Shown here: in pieces, positions 20,785 through 29,807 of the stretch
Layout: every line of letters starts with the position of its first letter
How positions within the stretch are numbered: the first letter of the stretch is position 1
NCBI GenBank assembly: GCA_027531565.1
Contig: JAPZSB010000010.1
Span: 124,001 to 188,000, forward strand
Length of the DNA stretch: 64,000 bases
Reading direction: 5' to 3'
From: Beijerinckiaceae bacterium
Lineage (GTDB): Bacteria > Pseudomonadota > Alphaproteobacteria > Rhizobiales > Beijerinckiaceae
Notes under the pieces: generated by a model
What the model was told of the DNA's origin: nothing
The model's database searches: none
Seen by the model: the letters and a program-made list of their open reading frames with translations, nothing else
Program-made: the position numbers and the translations under genes

Positions 20785-22304
20785 TGGGGCCGGAGCGCAT
20801 CCGCCTTGCCGGGATCACCAAGGCCTTCGGCGCGCTGAAGGCCAATGATCATGTCGATCTCACCCTCCATGCCGGCGAGATCCACGCCCTGCTTGGCGAG
20901 AACGGCGCCGGCAAGTCGACGCTGATGAAGATCCTCTACGGCCTGCTGCGGCCTGATTCCGGCGAGATCCGGATCAACGGGCAGCGCGTGACCCTGCCGT
21001 CGCCCCGGGCTGCGCGGGCACAGGGCATCGGCATGGTGTTCCAGCATTTCTCGCTGTTCGAGGATTTCACGGCGCTGGAGAACATCGCCATCCCGCTCGA
21101 CGGCCGGACCGCCGATGCCACGCTCCGGGCCGAGGTCGAGGCCAAGGCACGGCATTTCGGGCTGGCGATCGCGCTTGACCGGCCGGTCCACACGCTCTCG
21201 GCCGGCGAACGGCAGCGGATCGAGATCCTGCGCGCGCTGATGCAGGAGCCGCAGGTGCTGATCCTCGACGAGCCGACCTCGGTGCTGACGCCGGACGAGG
21301 CGGAGGCCCTGTTCGCGACGCTGGAAACCCTTGCCGCGGAGGGGGCGGGCATCCTCTTCATCAGCCACAAGCTGGAGGAGGTGCGGCGGCTCTGTTCGCG
21401 GGCCACGATCCTCCGCGGTGGCAAGGTCGTGGCTGAAACCGATCCCCGCGCCGTCTCGGCGGCGGACCTGGCGGCGCTGATGGTGGGCGAGGGCGTGCTC
21501 GACCTCCGGCCCGTGGCCGAACATGCCCTCGGCGAGCCCCTGCTGGAGCTGCACGGGCTCTCCGTTGCGACGGAGGGCGTGCACGGCGTGACCCTGCGCG
21601 ACATTGATCTCACGGTCCGCGCCGGCGAGGTTGTCGCCATTGCCGGCGTGGCCGGCAACGGGCAGAGCGAGCTCTATGCCGCGATGTCCGGCGAAGGCGG
21701 GCGGGTTCTCTCCGGCGAGATCCGGATCGCCGGGCAGGACGTGACGCGGCGCGACATCAATGCCCGCCGGATGCTCGGTGCGGCCTTCGTGCCGGAGGCG
21801 CGGCTCGGCCAGGCGACGCTGCCGCAGGGGCCACTCTCGGAGAATGTCATCCTCTCCTGGCATGCCACGGGTTCCCTCGGGCGGTGGCTGCTCGATACGG
21901 TCCGGACCGGCGCCGTCGCGCGGAAGGTGATCGAGCGGTTCGATGTGCGCACGCCGTCGCCCGATCCGCAGGCCGCGCAGCTTTCCGGGGGCAACCTGCA
22001 GAAATACGTGGTCGGCCGCGAAATCGAGCGCCAGCCCCGGCTGATGATCGTCGACCAGCCGAGCTGGGGCGTCGATGCGCGGGCGGCGACGCATATCCGC
22101 CAGACCCTGCTGGACCTTGCTGCCTCCGGCGCGGCGGTGCTGGTGATCTCCCAGGATCTCGACGAGGCCATGGCCATGGCAGACCGGATCGCCGTCATGC
22201 ATGGCGGCCATCTCAGCGCCGCGCGGCCGGTTCCGGCGCTGAGCCGGGCCGAGATCGGGCTGCTGATGGTTCAGGGCGAAAACGCAGCGAGGGGGGCGGC
22301 ATGA
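20784..22304 (+). CDS. Nucleoside/BMP-type ABC importer, double ATPase subunit
   Basis: 506-residue ATPase with two fused nucleotide-binding domains, as in ribose/nucleoside importers. Domain 1 has Walker A GENGAGKST at 38-46, LSAGERQRIEILRAL, and ILDEPTSVLTPDEAE. Domain 2 has a degenerate Walker A (GVAGNGQSEL), LSGGNLQKYVVGRE and VDQPSWGVD. The tandem design with a weak second site is normal for this family. Two permeases and a BMP-type receptor follow with overlapping or close starts, so this is a complete transporter for purine nucleosides or similar compounds. Confidence 0.93.
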   Translation: MGPERIRLAGITKAFGALKANDHVDLTLHAGEIHALLGENGAGKSTLMKILYGLLRPDSGEIRINGQRVTLPSPRAARAQGIGMVFQHFSLFEDFTALENIAIPLDGRTADATLRAEVEAKARHFGLAIALDRPVHTLSAGERQRIEILRALMQEPQVLILDEPTSVLTPDEAEALFATLETLAAEGAGILFISHKLEEVRRLCSRATILRGGKVVAETDPRAVSAADLAALMVGEGVLDLRPVAEHALGEPLLELHGLSVATEGVHGVTLRDIDLTVRAGEVVAIAGVAGNGQSELYAAMSGEGGRVLSGEIRIAGQDVTRRDINARRMLGAAFVPEARLGQATLPQGPLSENVILSWHATGSLGRWLLDTVRTGAVARKVIERFDVRTPSPDPQAAQLSGGNLQKYVVGREIERQPRLMIVDQPSWGVDARAATHIRQTLLDLAASGAAVLVISQDLDEAMAMADRIAVMHGGHLSAARPVPALSRAEIGLLMVQGENAARGAA

Positions 22305-23374
22305 GCTTCAACATCGCCCTCGTGCCGAGGCGGGAGATCTCGCTTGTCCGGCAGATGCTGACGCCTTTTCTCGCGCTGGTCGTGGCGCTGCTGATCGGCG
22401 GGCTCATCGTCTGGCTGATGGGCCGTTCGCCGGTGAAGGCGTTCGATGTCTTCCTGCGTGAGCCGCTGACCGATCCGTGGGCGCTGCAGGAGGTTCTGCT
22501 CAAATCCACCCCGCTGATGCTGATCTCGATCGGGCTGATCTTCTGTTTCCGGGCCAATCGCTGGAATATCGGCGCGGAAGGGCAGTTCCTGCTCGGCGGC
22601 ATTCTCGGCGGGGGCGTCGCCATCGCCACGCACGGAATGGCCGGGCCGTGGATCCTGCCGCTGATGATGCTGGCCGGTGCGCTTGGCGGGATGCTGTACG
22701 CGGCCATTCCGGCCGTCCTCCGCAACCGGTTCGGCATCAGCGAGATCCTGACCAGCCTGATGCTGGTCTATGTGGCGGAGCTGCTGCTCGATTATCTCGT
22801 GCGCGGGCCGTGGCGCGACCCCAAGGGCTTCAATTTCCCGCAGAGCGTGCCGTTCTCCGATGCGGCGCAGCTGCAGCCGCTCTTCGAGGGCGGGCGGCTC
22901 CATGCCGGTTTCGTGCTGGCCTTGCTGGCGGTGCTGGTCGCCATTCTCGTGTTCCGGCGCTCGCTGTTCGGCTTTGCCGTCAAGGCGAGCGGCGAGGCGC
23001 CGCGGGCTGCCAATTTCGCCGGATTCAACGAGATGCGCATCACGCTCGTCGTGTTCCTGATTTCCGGCGCGCTGGCCGGCCTCGCGGGGATGATCGAGGT
23101 TTCGGGGCAGGTCGGCCAGCTCCGGCCCGGCTTCGGGCAGGGGCTCGGCTTCACGGCCATCATTGTCGCCTTTCTTGGGCGGCTCTCGCCCGTCGGCGCG
23201 ATGCTGTCCTCGTTCGTCATTGCGGTGCTGCTGATCGGGGCGGAAAGTGCGCAGGTCTCGCTCAAGCTGCCCTTCGACCTGACCCGCTTCTTCATGGGGA
23301 TGCTGCTGATCACCGTTCTGGCCGGCGAGAGCCTGAACCGCTATCGCCTTGAATTCCGGCGGGAAGCGGCCTGA
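22301..23374 (+). CDS. Nucleoside-type ABC transporter permease 1
   Basis: 357-residue inner-membrane permease of the BPD_transp_2 family, with eight or more hydrophobic segments. FRANRWNIGAEGQFLLGG and NRFGISEILTSLMLVYVAELLLDYLV are the conserved segments of the first permease of BMP/nucleoside systems; IPAVLRNRFG is the likely ATPase contact. It starts at ATG 22301, overlapping the ATPase stop (ATGA). Its stop overlaps the ATG of permease 2 (TGATG). Confidence 0.93.
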   Translation: MSFNIALVPRREISLVRQMLTPFLALVVALLIGGLIVWLMGRSPVKAFDVFLREPLTDPWALQEVLLKSTPLMLISIGLIFCFRANRWNIGAEGQFLLGGILGGGVAIATHGMAGPWILPLMMLAGALGGMLYAAIPAVLRNRFGISEILTSLMLVYVAELLLDYLVRGPWRDPKGFNFPQSVPFSDAAQLQPLFEGGRLHAGFVLALLAVLVAILVFRRSLFGFAVKASGEAPRAANFAGFNEMRITLVVFLISGALAGLAGMIEVSGQVGQLRPGFGQGLGFTAIIVAFLGRLSPVGAMLSSFVIAVLLIGAESAQVSLKLPFDLTRFFMGMLLITVLAGESLNRYRLEFRREAA

Positions 23375-24291
23375 TGGAAATGCTGCCCTTCATCCTCGCG
23401 ACCGTCTTCACCGCCGCGACACCGCTGCTGATCGCGGCGCTGGGCGAGCATGTCACCGAGCGCGCCGGCGTGCTCAATCTCGGCGTCGAGGGCATGATGA
23501 TCGTCGGTGCCGCCACCGGATTCGCGGCGGCGGTGCTGACCGATTCGAGCGTGTTCGGCATTTTCGCCGGCGCGCTGGCGGGGATGGCGCTGTCGGCGGT
23601 CTTCGCCTTGATGGTGCTGGTCTTCGCCACCAACCAGGTGGCGACCGGGCTGGCTTTGACCATCATGGGGCTCGGGCTGGCCGGGCTGATCGGGCAGGGC
23701 TTTGTCGGCCAGCCCCGCGCCGCCCTTCCGCCCGTGCAGATTCCCCTGCTCAGCGAGATTCCCGTTCTCGGCAAGGCCCTCTTCACCGGAGATTTCGTGT
23801 TCTTCCTTTCCCTCGCGCTGATCGGCCTGGTCGCCTGGGGCCTCAACCGGACGCGGTTCGGCCTGCTGCTGCGGGCGGTGGGCGAGAACCACGGCTCGGC
23901 CCATGCCCTTGGCCTGCCGGTGAAACGGATCCGGCTGGTGGCGATCCTGTTCGGCGGGCTGCTGGCGGGCCTCGCCGGGGCCTATCTCTCGCTGATCTAC
24001 ACGCGGTTCTGGTCACCCGGCATGAGCGCGGGGCGGGGCTGGATCGCGCTGGCGCTCGTTGTCTTCGCGGGCGGGCATGTCTGGCGGCTGGTCCTCGGGG
24101 CCTATCTCTTCGGCGGCATCACGGTGGCGCAGCTGCATGCGCAGGCCGGCGCCATTGGCCTGCCGTCGCAATTCCTGTCGGCCCTGCCTTACCTGATGAC
24201 CATCGCTGCGCTACTCTTCCTGTCGATTTCGGGACGCAAGGGGGCCGGCGCGGCAGGATCGCTCGGCCAGCCCTTTGTTCCGGAACGATAG
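23374..24291 (+). CDS. Nucleoside-type ABC transporter permease 2
   Basis: 305-residue second permease of the same family. ERAGVLNLGVEGMMIVGA is the family signature. NQVATGLALTIMGLGLAGLIG and GLLLRAVGENHGSAHALGLPV follow, the latter being the usual cytoplasmic loop facing the ATPase. Together with the preceding permease it forms a heterodimeric channel. A 67-base gap with a strong hairpin separates it from the receptor gene. Confidence 0.93.
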   Translation: MEMLPFILATVFTAATPLLIAALGEHVTERAGVLNLGVEGMMIVGAATGFAAAVLTDSSVFGIFAGALAGMALSAVFALMVLVFATNQVATGLALTIMGLGLAGLIGQGFVGQPRAALPPVQIPLLSEIPVLGKALFTGDFVFFLSLALIGLVAWGLNRTRFGLLLRAVGENHGSAHALGLPVKRIRLVAILFGGLLAGLAGAYLSLIYTRFWSPGMSAGRGWIALALVVFAGGHVWRLVLGAYLFGGITVAQLHAQAGAIGLPSQFLSALPYLMTIAALLFLSISGRKGAGAAGSLGQPFVPER

Positions 24292-24308
24292 ATTGACGCT
24301 CGGCCGCT

Positions 24309-24343
24309 GCGATGCCGGTCGGGCTGCGGATAACCGGCATCGC
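24309..24343 (+). repeat. 11-bp stem-loop between permease and receptor genes
   Basis: Arms GCGATGCCGGT (24309-24319) and ACCGGCATCGC (24333-24343) match perfectly around a 13-base loop, followed by ATTTT. It sits inside the operon, 15 bases before the receptor ATG. Such elements can act as partial terminators or mRNA 3'/5' stabilisers that set different levels of receptor and permease. Confidence 0.6.
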
Positions 24344-24358
24344 ATTTTGGGGGTATTC

Positions 24359-25426
24359 ATGTCGAGAACAGGGGTTCTGGCGGCACTGGCTGTGTCTGTC
24401 GGTTTGGCCGTGCCAGCCAATGCGCAGGAAAAGCTGAAGGTCGGCTTCATCTATGTCGGGCCGGTGGGCGATTTCGGCTGGTCCTATCAGCATGATGAAG
24501 GCCGCAAGGCAATCGAGAAGGCCTTTCCGGGCCGGGTCGAGACCACCTTCATCGAGAGCGTGCCGGAAGCGGACAGCGAGCGCTCGATCGAGCAGCTCGC
24601 CCGGACCGGCCACAAGCTGATCTTCACCACCTCGTTCGGCTATATGGAGCCGACGCTGAAGGTGGCGAAGAAATACCCGAACGTGATGTTCGAGCATGCC
24701 ACCGGCTTCAAACGCGACAAGAACGTCGCGACCTATTCGGCCAAGTTCCATGAGGGCCGCTTCATCATCGGCAAGATTGCCGGCAAGATGACAAAGACCA
24801 ATACGCTTGGTTATGTCGGTGCGATGCCGATCCCGGAAGTGATTGCCGGCATCAACGCTTTCTATCTCGGGGCGAAGTCGGTCAATCCCGACGTGAAGAT
24901 CAAGATCGCCTGGGCGAATGCCTGGTTCGATCCGGGCAAGGAGGGCGATGCTGCCAAGGCGCTGCTCGATCAGGGCGCGGATATCATCACCCAGCATACC
25001 GACAGCCCGGCGCCGCTGCAGCAGGCATCGGCCCGGGGCAAGCTGGCTTTCGGCCAGGCCTCGGACATGACGCGTTTCGCGCCGAACCATATCCTCACCT
25101 CGATCATTGACGATTGGGCGCCGTATTATGTCGAGCGCACCCGGGCCGTGCTGGAAGGCAAGTGGCAGAGCCAGGACGTGTTTGATGGCCTGGCCAAGGG
25201 CAAGGTCAAGATGGGCCCCTATGTGAACATGCCCGACGACGTGAAGAAGCTGGCCGAGGAGACCGAGGCGGCGCTGAAGTCGGGCAAGATCGACGCCTTC
25301 ATGTGCCCGATCGTGGCGCAGGACGGGAAGACGGTCGAATGCAAGGGCGGTGACCGGCTGACCGACGAGCAGGTCGTCGGCATGAATTTCTACGTTCAGG
25401 GGATCGAAGGCACGATCCCGAAATAA
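24359..25426 (+). CDS. BMP family substrate-binding protein (nucleoside receptor)
   Basis: 355-residue periplasmic receptor of the BMP/PnrA type. The signal peptide is MSRTGVLAALAVSVGLAVPANA, cut before QEKLKVGFIY. DFGWSYQHDEGRKAIEKAF is the conserved start of the first lobe. IGKIAGKMTKTNTLGYVGAMPIPEV and ADIITQHTDSPAPLQQA line the ligand cleft. No lipobox Cys is present, so it is soluble in the periplasm rather than a lipoprotein. It is the last gene of the importer operon and is followed by a strong terminator. BMP proteins usually bind purine nucleosides; the exact ligand is inferred. Confidence 0.92.
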   Translation: MSRTGVLAALAVSVGLAVPANAQEKLKVGFIYVGPVGDFGWSYQHDEGRKAIEKAFPGRVETTFIESVPEADSERSIEQLARTGHKLIFTTSFGYMEPTLKVAKKYPNVMFEHATGFKRDKNVATYSAKFHEGRFIIGKIAGKMTKTNTLGYVGAMPIPEVIAGINAFYLGAKSVNPDVKIKIAWANAWFDPGKEGDAAKALLDQGADIITQHTDSPAPLQQASARGKLAFGQASDMTRFAPNHILTSIIDDWAPYYVERTRAVLEGKWQSQDVFDGLAKGKVKMGPYVNMPDDVKKLAEETEAALKSGKIDAFMCPIVAQDGKTVECKGGDRLTDEQVVGMNFYVQGIEGTIPK

Positions 25427-25452
25427 GCCCGGGTTTCCGGATCGGGACAGGG

Positions 25453-25480
25453 AAAGCCGGCGTTCCGCGCCGGCTTTTTT
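25453..25480 (+). terminator. Rho-independent terminator after the BMP receptor gene
   Basis: 10-bp stem AAAGCCGGCG / CGCCGGCTTT with loop TTCCG, followed by a T-run. It closes the qor-ABC operon. Confidence 0.9.
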
Positions 25481-25561
25481 ACGGGTGCCGGCCCGTTTTG
25501 CGTGCCGGCATTTCCCTGGGCGTCGCGTTCATGCGTGTCGTCATTGGCCCGGACGGACCGC

Positions 25562-26014
25562 TCACTCCGGCTGCGCGTTGGCGAGGAGCCGCGTACGCAG
25601 GGTCTGCAGGTCTTCCACCATCCGGCCGAGCGACTCGGGATCGAGCCCGGTGGCGCAGGCAATGGCCGGGGGGAGGGCCCGCGCCCTGTCCTTCAGCGCA
25701 AGGCCGGCGGTGCTGGGGCGGACCAGGACCTGCCGCTCGTCGTGGCTGGCGCGCTCGCGGATGATCAGCCCCATCGTCTCCATGCGTTTGAGCAGAGGGG
25801 TCAGTGTGCCTGAATCGAGCATCAGGCGGTCGCCGATCGCCTTGACCGGCACGGGGGCGTTCTCCCACAGCACGAGCAGGACCAGATATTGCGGATAGGT
25901 CAGCCCGAGTGCCGAAAGATGCTGCCGGTACAGGCGGTTGAAGGCATGCGCGGTGGAATAGGCCGCGAAGCAGAGCTGGTTGTCGAGTCCCAGGGGATCG
26001 TGGTCGGCCGTCAT
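25562..26014 (-). CDS. ohrR: Organic hydroperoxide sensor-repressor OhrR (MarR family)
   Basis: 150-residue winged-helix repressor. The peroxide-sensing Cys is C15 in LDNQLCFAAYS, and the two Tyr that hydrogen-bond the oxidised Cys in OhrR are present (Y29, Y40). A second Cys, C120 near the C-terminus, marks it as a 2-Cys OhrR that forms a disulfide between subunits on oxidation. The wing and recognition helix are GDRLMLDSGTLTPLLKRME. It is divergent from ohr with a palindromic operator between them. Confidence 0.93.
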   Translation of the reverse strand: MTADHDPLGLDNQLCFAAYSTAHAFNRLYRQHLSALGLTYPQYLVLLVLWENAPVPVKAIGDRLMLDSGTLTPLLKRMETMGLIIRERASHDERQVLVRPSTAGLALKDRARALPPAIACATGLDPESLGRMVEDLQTLRTRLLANAQPE

Positions 26015-26094
26015 GGTTCTGCCCTCCGGCCCGGCCTGCCCCGCGTCAGAGAGGCGCTGGTCTCACGGGCTTGTGAATTTGATAGGGCAAAATC

Positions 26095-26110
26095 AGATTG
26101 TGCGCAATCT
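26095..26110. promoter_or_regulatory. Palindromic operator, probable OhrR site
   Basis: AGATTG-TGCG-CAATCT, with core ATTGTGCGCAAT, in the ohrR-ohr divergent gap, 45 bases before the ohr ATG. The AT flanks and core fit MarR/OhrR boxes. Its central place could let one repressor dimer control both genes. Confidence 0.65.
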
Positions 26111-26154
26111 AAATTCGATCTAGGGTCGCTTCATCCATCCGAAGGAGAATTTCG

Positions 26155-26577
26155 ATGAACATCCTCTACACCACCCGCGCCACAGCCACCGGCGGTCGTT
26201 CCGGTTCGGCTCGCAGCGAAGACGGCGCGCTCGCCGTCACGCTGACCACGCCGAAGGCTCTTGGTGGCGATGGGGCGCCGGGCACCAACCCAGAGCAGCT
26301 TTTCGCGGCCGGCTATTCCGCCTGCTTCCTCGGTGCGCTGAAGTTTGTCGCCTCGAAGGAAAAGGTCGCGCTGTCGCCGGATACCACGGTGACCGCAACG
26401 GTCGGCATTGGCCCGAGGGATGACGGGCAGGGTTTCGGCATCGACGTGGCGCTGGCCGTTGCCGTTCCGGGCGTCGAGCGCGCAGTCGCGGAATCGCTCG
26501 TCGCCAAGGCGCATGTGGTCTGCCCCTACAGCCATGCAACCAAGGGCAGCCTGGACGTCCGCCTGAGCGTCGTCTGA
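26155..26577 (+). CDS. ohr: Organic hydroperoxide resistance peroxidase Ohr
   Basis: Ohr reduces organic and fatty-acid hydroperoxides to alcohols using a thiol pair re-reduced by lipoylated proteins. At 140 residues it is full length. The two catalytic Cys are C57 in [13 protein letters not shown] and C123 in VVCPYSHAT. The usual Arg and Glu partners are present (R15, E47). GGAG lies about 8 bases before the ATG. Induction should follow oxidation of the divergent OhrR. Confidence 0.97.
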   Translation: MNILYTTRATATGGRSGSARSEDGALAVTLTTPKALGGDGAPGTNPEQLFAAGYSACFLGALKFVASKEKVALSPDTTVTATVGIGPRDDGQGFGIDVALAVAVPGVERAVAESLVAKAHVVCPYSHATKGSLDVRLSVV

Positions 26578-26612
26578 GGTCACCAGCCCTCCCTGTCGGC
26601 ACGGGCCTGACT

Positions 26613-27539
26613 TCAGGCCGGTCTCTCTGCGCGAATCCGGGCCCGTGTCACGATCGCCACGCCGACGAGGATGATGATCCCGGCCGCGGCCTCGCGCAGG
26701 CCGATCGCCTCGCCGAGCAGCAACGCCGACAGGATCACCGCCCAGACCGGCATGATATAGCCGGTCAGCGCTGCCTTGGTCGGCCCGGCAGCGCGGAGGA
26801 TGTACATGAAAATCACGATCGGGACGGCCGTGCACAGAATGCCCAGCGCGAGAACCGGGGCTGCGTGCTGCGTGAACGGCGCGTATCCCGCCGGGCCGAC
26901 CAAGGCCAGCGCGATCAGCGTGGCGGCGATGCCGGAAATCACCTGCTGGCCGAGCGCCAGCCGGCGCGGATCCGCCACAGGAAGCCGGCGGACATAGACA
27001 TTCCCGGAGGCATAGCAGCAGGCCACGCCGAGCATGGCAAAGGCGGCTGCAGGCGTGCCGCCGCTGCCCGCGAGGCGCGGGCCGATGAGCAGCCCGACAC
27101 CGGCAAAGCCGATCAGGATGCCGGTCAGGCGCAAGGGCGTCAGCCGCTCGTCGGCAAACATCCGGCTCGCCATCAGCGCCGTGATCAGCGGGCCGCAGGC
27201 CTGGATCATCGCGGCTTGGCCGCCGGGCAGGGATTGCGTGGCGAAGGCCGTCAGGACATTCGGGATCCAGCCATTCAGCGCACCGAGAACCAGCCAGTCC
27301 AGCATTTCCTGGCGGGTGCGCGGCAGGATGCCCTGACGCATCAGCAGGAACCACAGCATGAGGGTGGATCCCCCGAGCATGCCGCGCAGGGAGGCGATTG
27401 CAACGGCGGAAAAATCGGCGCTGACCATTTTCATCAGCGGGAAGCCGAGGCCCCAGAAGAAGCCGGCGGTCAGAAGGGCCACAAGCACCAGTTCCGGGCG
27501 AAGGCGGGCCGCGTCGCCCGCCCCGAGGCCCGGCGTCAC
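26613..27539 (-). CDS. EamA/DMT family transporter
   Basis: 308-residue drug/metabolite transporter with ten hydrophobic segments in two EamA repeats (about 20-155 and 165-300). [13 protein letters not shown] opens repeat 1, and [29 protein letters not shown] is typical of repeat 2. It probably exports amino acids or other metabolites, but the substrate is not readable. It starts with GTG, overlapping the rimO stop by 4 bases, so it is the last gene of a ridA-like/rimO/DMT operon. Confidence 0.88.
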   Translation of the reverse strand: MTPGLGAGDAARLRPELVLVALLTAGFFWGLGFPLMKMVSADFSAVAIASLRGMLGGSTLMLWFLLMRQGILPRTRQEMLDWLVLGALNGWIPNVLTAFATQSLPGGQAAMIQACGPLITALMASRMFADERLTPLRLTGILIGFAGVGLLIGPRLAGSGGTPAAAFAMLGVACCYASGNVYVRRLPVADPRRLALGQQVISGIAATLIALALVGPAGYAPFTQHAAPVLALGILCTAVPIVIFMYILRAAGPTKAALTGYIMPVWAVILSALLLGEAIGLREAAAGIIILVGVAIVTRARIRAERPA

Positions 27540-28858
27540 GTGGCCACCCCGTGCAGGTCATAGGCGTCGGCACGCTCGATCTTCACCGTGACGATCTCGC
27601 CTGCCCGGAGCGGCCGGCGCGCGGAAACATAGACGGCTCCGTCGATTTCCGGCGCATCCCATTGCGAGCGACCGCGTGCCACGCTGGGGCCGGCCTCATC
27701 GATGATCACCTTGATCCTCTTGCCGACGCGCCGTTGCAGGAGCTTCGCCGAAATCGGCTGCTGATGAGCCATGAACCGGTCATAGCGCCGCTGCTGGATC
27801 TCCGGCGCCACGGCATCGAGCCCGAGGTCATTTGCCGTCGCGCCGCGGACGGGCTCGTACTTGAACGCGCCGACGCGCTCAAGTCGCGCGCGCGTCAGGA
27901 ACGCCAGCAATTCCTCGAAATCCTCCTCCGTCTCGCCGGGAAAGCCGACGATGAAGGTCGAGCGGATGGCGAGATCCGGGCAGATCTCCCGCCATTTCTC
28001 GATGCGCGCCAGCGTCTTTTCCTGATGCGCAGGCCGCCGCATGGCCTTCAGGACGTTCGGCGCGGCGTGCTGGAAGGGAATGTCGAGATACGGCAGGATC
28101 AACCCCTCCGCCATGAGCGGGATGACCTCGTCGACATGCGGATAGGGGTAGACATAGTGCATCCGCACCCACACCCCGAGCGTGGAGAGTGCCTTGGCAA
28201 GATCAAGGAACCGCGTCCGATATTCCGTGTCCTGCCACAGGCTCGGCGCGTATTTCAGGTCCACGCCGTAGGCACTGGTATCCTGGCTGATCACCAGGAT
28301 TTCCTTCACCCCGGCTTTCACCAGCTTTTCTGCCTCGCGCATCACATCGGCCAAAGGGCGCGACACCAGATCACCACGAAGCTTGGGAATGATGCAGAAG
28401 GTGCAGCGGTTGTTGCAGCCTTCCGAAATCTTCAGATAGGCGAAATGCCGGGGTGTCAGCCGGATCCCCTGCTCCGGCACGAGATCAAGGAAGGGATTGT
28501 GCTGCGGCGGAACAACCTCGTGCACCGCCTGCATCACGCTTTCGTAGGCCTGCGGCCCGGTGATGGCCGCAACCTCCGGAAACTTCTCGCGGATCTGCTC
28601 GGGCTCGGCCCCCATGCAGCCCGTCACGATGACCTTGCCGTTTTCCGAGAGGCCCTTGCCGATCGCTTCGAGACTCTCGGCCTTTGCGCTGTCAAGAAAG
28701 CCGCAGGTATTGACGATCACCACATCGGCGCCGGCATGGGTCTTCGTCAGTTCGTAGCCTTCGGCCCGCAGCTTCGTGATGATGCGCTCGCTGTCGACCA
28801 GCGCCTTCGGGCAGCCGAGCGAGACGAAGGAGATCTTGGGCGCAGCGGTTTCGGGCAT
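27536..28858 (-). CDS. rimO: Ribosomal protein uS12 methylthiotransferase RimO
   Basis: RimO adds a methylthio group to an Asp of ribosomal protein S12. From ATG 28858 it is 440 residues. The N-terminal UPF0004 domain holds three cluster Cys (C16, C52, C81). The radical-SAM motif CNNRCTFC supplies C148, C152 and C155. A C-terminal TRAM domain begins around 375. The open frame extends 79 codons upstream over the ridA-like gene, without homology. It starts 14 bases after the ridA-like stop. Confidence 0.96.
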   Translation of the reverse strand: MPETAAPKISFVSLGCPKALVDSERIITKLRAEGYELTKTHAGADVVIVNTCGFLDSAKAESLEAIGKGLSENGKVIVTGCMGAEPEQIREKFPEVAAITGPQAYESVMQAVHEVVPPQHNPFLDLVPEQGIRLTPRHFAYLKISEGCNNRCTFCIIPKLRGDLVSRPLADVMREAEKLVKAGVKEILVISQDTSAYGVDLKYAPSLWQDTEYRTRFLDLAKALSTLGVWVRMHYVYPYPHVDEVIPLMAEGLILPYLDIPFQHAAPNVLKAMRRPAHQEKTLARIEKWREICPDLAIRSTFIVGFPGETEEDFEELLAFLTRARLERVGAFKYEPVRGATANDLGLDAVAPEIQQRRYDRFMAHQQPISAKLLQRRVGKRIKVIIDEAGPSVARGRSQWDAPEIDGAVYVSARRPLRAGEIVTVKIERADAYDLHGVAT

Positions 28859-28872
28859 CGGGATCCGGACAA

Positions 28873-29259
28873 TCAGGCGACGGCTGTCACCTCGACCTCG
28901 ACCTTGAATTCTGGTCGCGTGAAGCCGGAGACGATGACAAGCGTCGAAGCATAGGCGTTCCCGCTCACATAGCGGCTTCTGACGGCTCCATAAACGGGAA
29001 AATACGCCCTGTCTGTCACAAAGCCGGTAAACCGGACGACATGCGAGAAATCCATCCCGGCCTCGGCGAGAATGGCCCGGATGTTCTCGAAGCACTGAAC
29101 GGCCTGGGCCTCGGCATCCTCGGGAATCCGGTCGTCAGGCCCCATGCCCAACTGGCCGGAAGCGAACAGCATGCGTCGCGGAGCCTCGACAAGAAGGCCA
29201 TGGCTGTAGCGCGCGAAGGGTTCGCGGATCGCTGCGGGATTGACAGGGATTCGATTCAT
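28873..29259 (-). CDS. RidA/YjgF family protein
   Basis: 128 residues with the RidA fold: [38 protein letters not shown], and the C-terminal [12 protein letters not shown]. RidA proteins hydrolyse reactive enamine/imine intermediates made by PLP enzymes, while several subgroups have other or unknown roles. The conserved catalytic-site Arg of true RidA lies in the segment before the C-terminus; here that segment reads [16 protein letters not shown], so the subgroup is uncertain. It heads the operon with rimO. Confidence 0.82.
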   Translation of the reverse strand: MNRIPVNPAAIREPFARYSHGLLVEAPRRMLFASGQLGMGPDDRIPEDAEAQAVQCFENIRAILAEAGMDFSHVVRFTGFVTDRAYFPVYGAVRSRYVSGNAYASTLVIVSGFTRPEFKVEVEVTAVA

Positions 29260-29807
29260 GGCGGTTTCCGATGCTGGGCCGGTTCCAATCCGGCGAGGCC
29301 TTTGGAGAGGCAGGGGCATGGTCTGGCGTTCGGGGTTGGTCATGCCACGGGACAGTGAAATTGGCGAGGCGACTGCGATCCGGAGTGCACGTCGAGGAAT
29401 AAAATAAGAAAAAAAACCTGTCAATGGAATTTTGTCCTTGACATCGTGACGCTGATGTGGGATCAGGAAGGCACGGTCCAATCCCATGGGCTGGCGGGGC
29501 TTCTCTCTCCAATGGCCCCGATAGCCGGTTTCAGCCGGAACTCTCGTGCCGTCGGGTTGTGCCGGTTGCTCCCTGGTATGCCGGTCGTCGCAAGAGAGCT
29601 CCGGTCAAGGGGTGGCACCTGGGCCTTTCGGTTGGGACGACAGCCGATGTCGCGTTGCTGTTTGACAGGGTGGTGTTTTGGAGCGGACCATTCTTTCGAC
29701 CTTCCCCTCACAGGCCGGTTCTCCGGATCTGTCGCCGCGCTATATGCTGTCGCTCTGGAATCGACTTTGCTAGGCAGGCAAAGCCAATCAGGGGCAGGGG
29801 TGCTGAC
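29260..29807. other. 548-base divergent intergenic region with AT-rich core
   Basis: It separates the minus-strand ridA-like operon from the plus-strand amidohydrolase. Around 29396-29443 it is AT-rich and holds two oppositely directed TTGACA boxes: minus strand 29424-29419, with a weak -10 (TATTCC, 17-base spacing), and plus strand 29438-29443, with no good -10. The part 29460-29807 has open frames of about 120 codons without recognisable domains. I take it as non-coding leader or decayed sequence. Confidence 0.45.
29396..29424 (-). promoter_or_regulatory. Candidate promoter of the ridA-like/rimO/DMT operon
   Basis: On the minus strand TTGACA (29424-29419), 17 bases, then TATTCC (29401-29396), inside an AT-rich patch. 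The -35 is perfect and the -10 matches only about half of the consensus. Confidence 0.4.
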
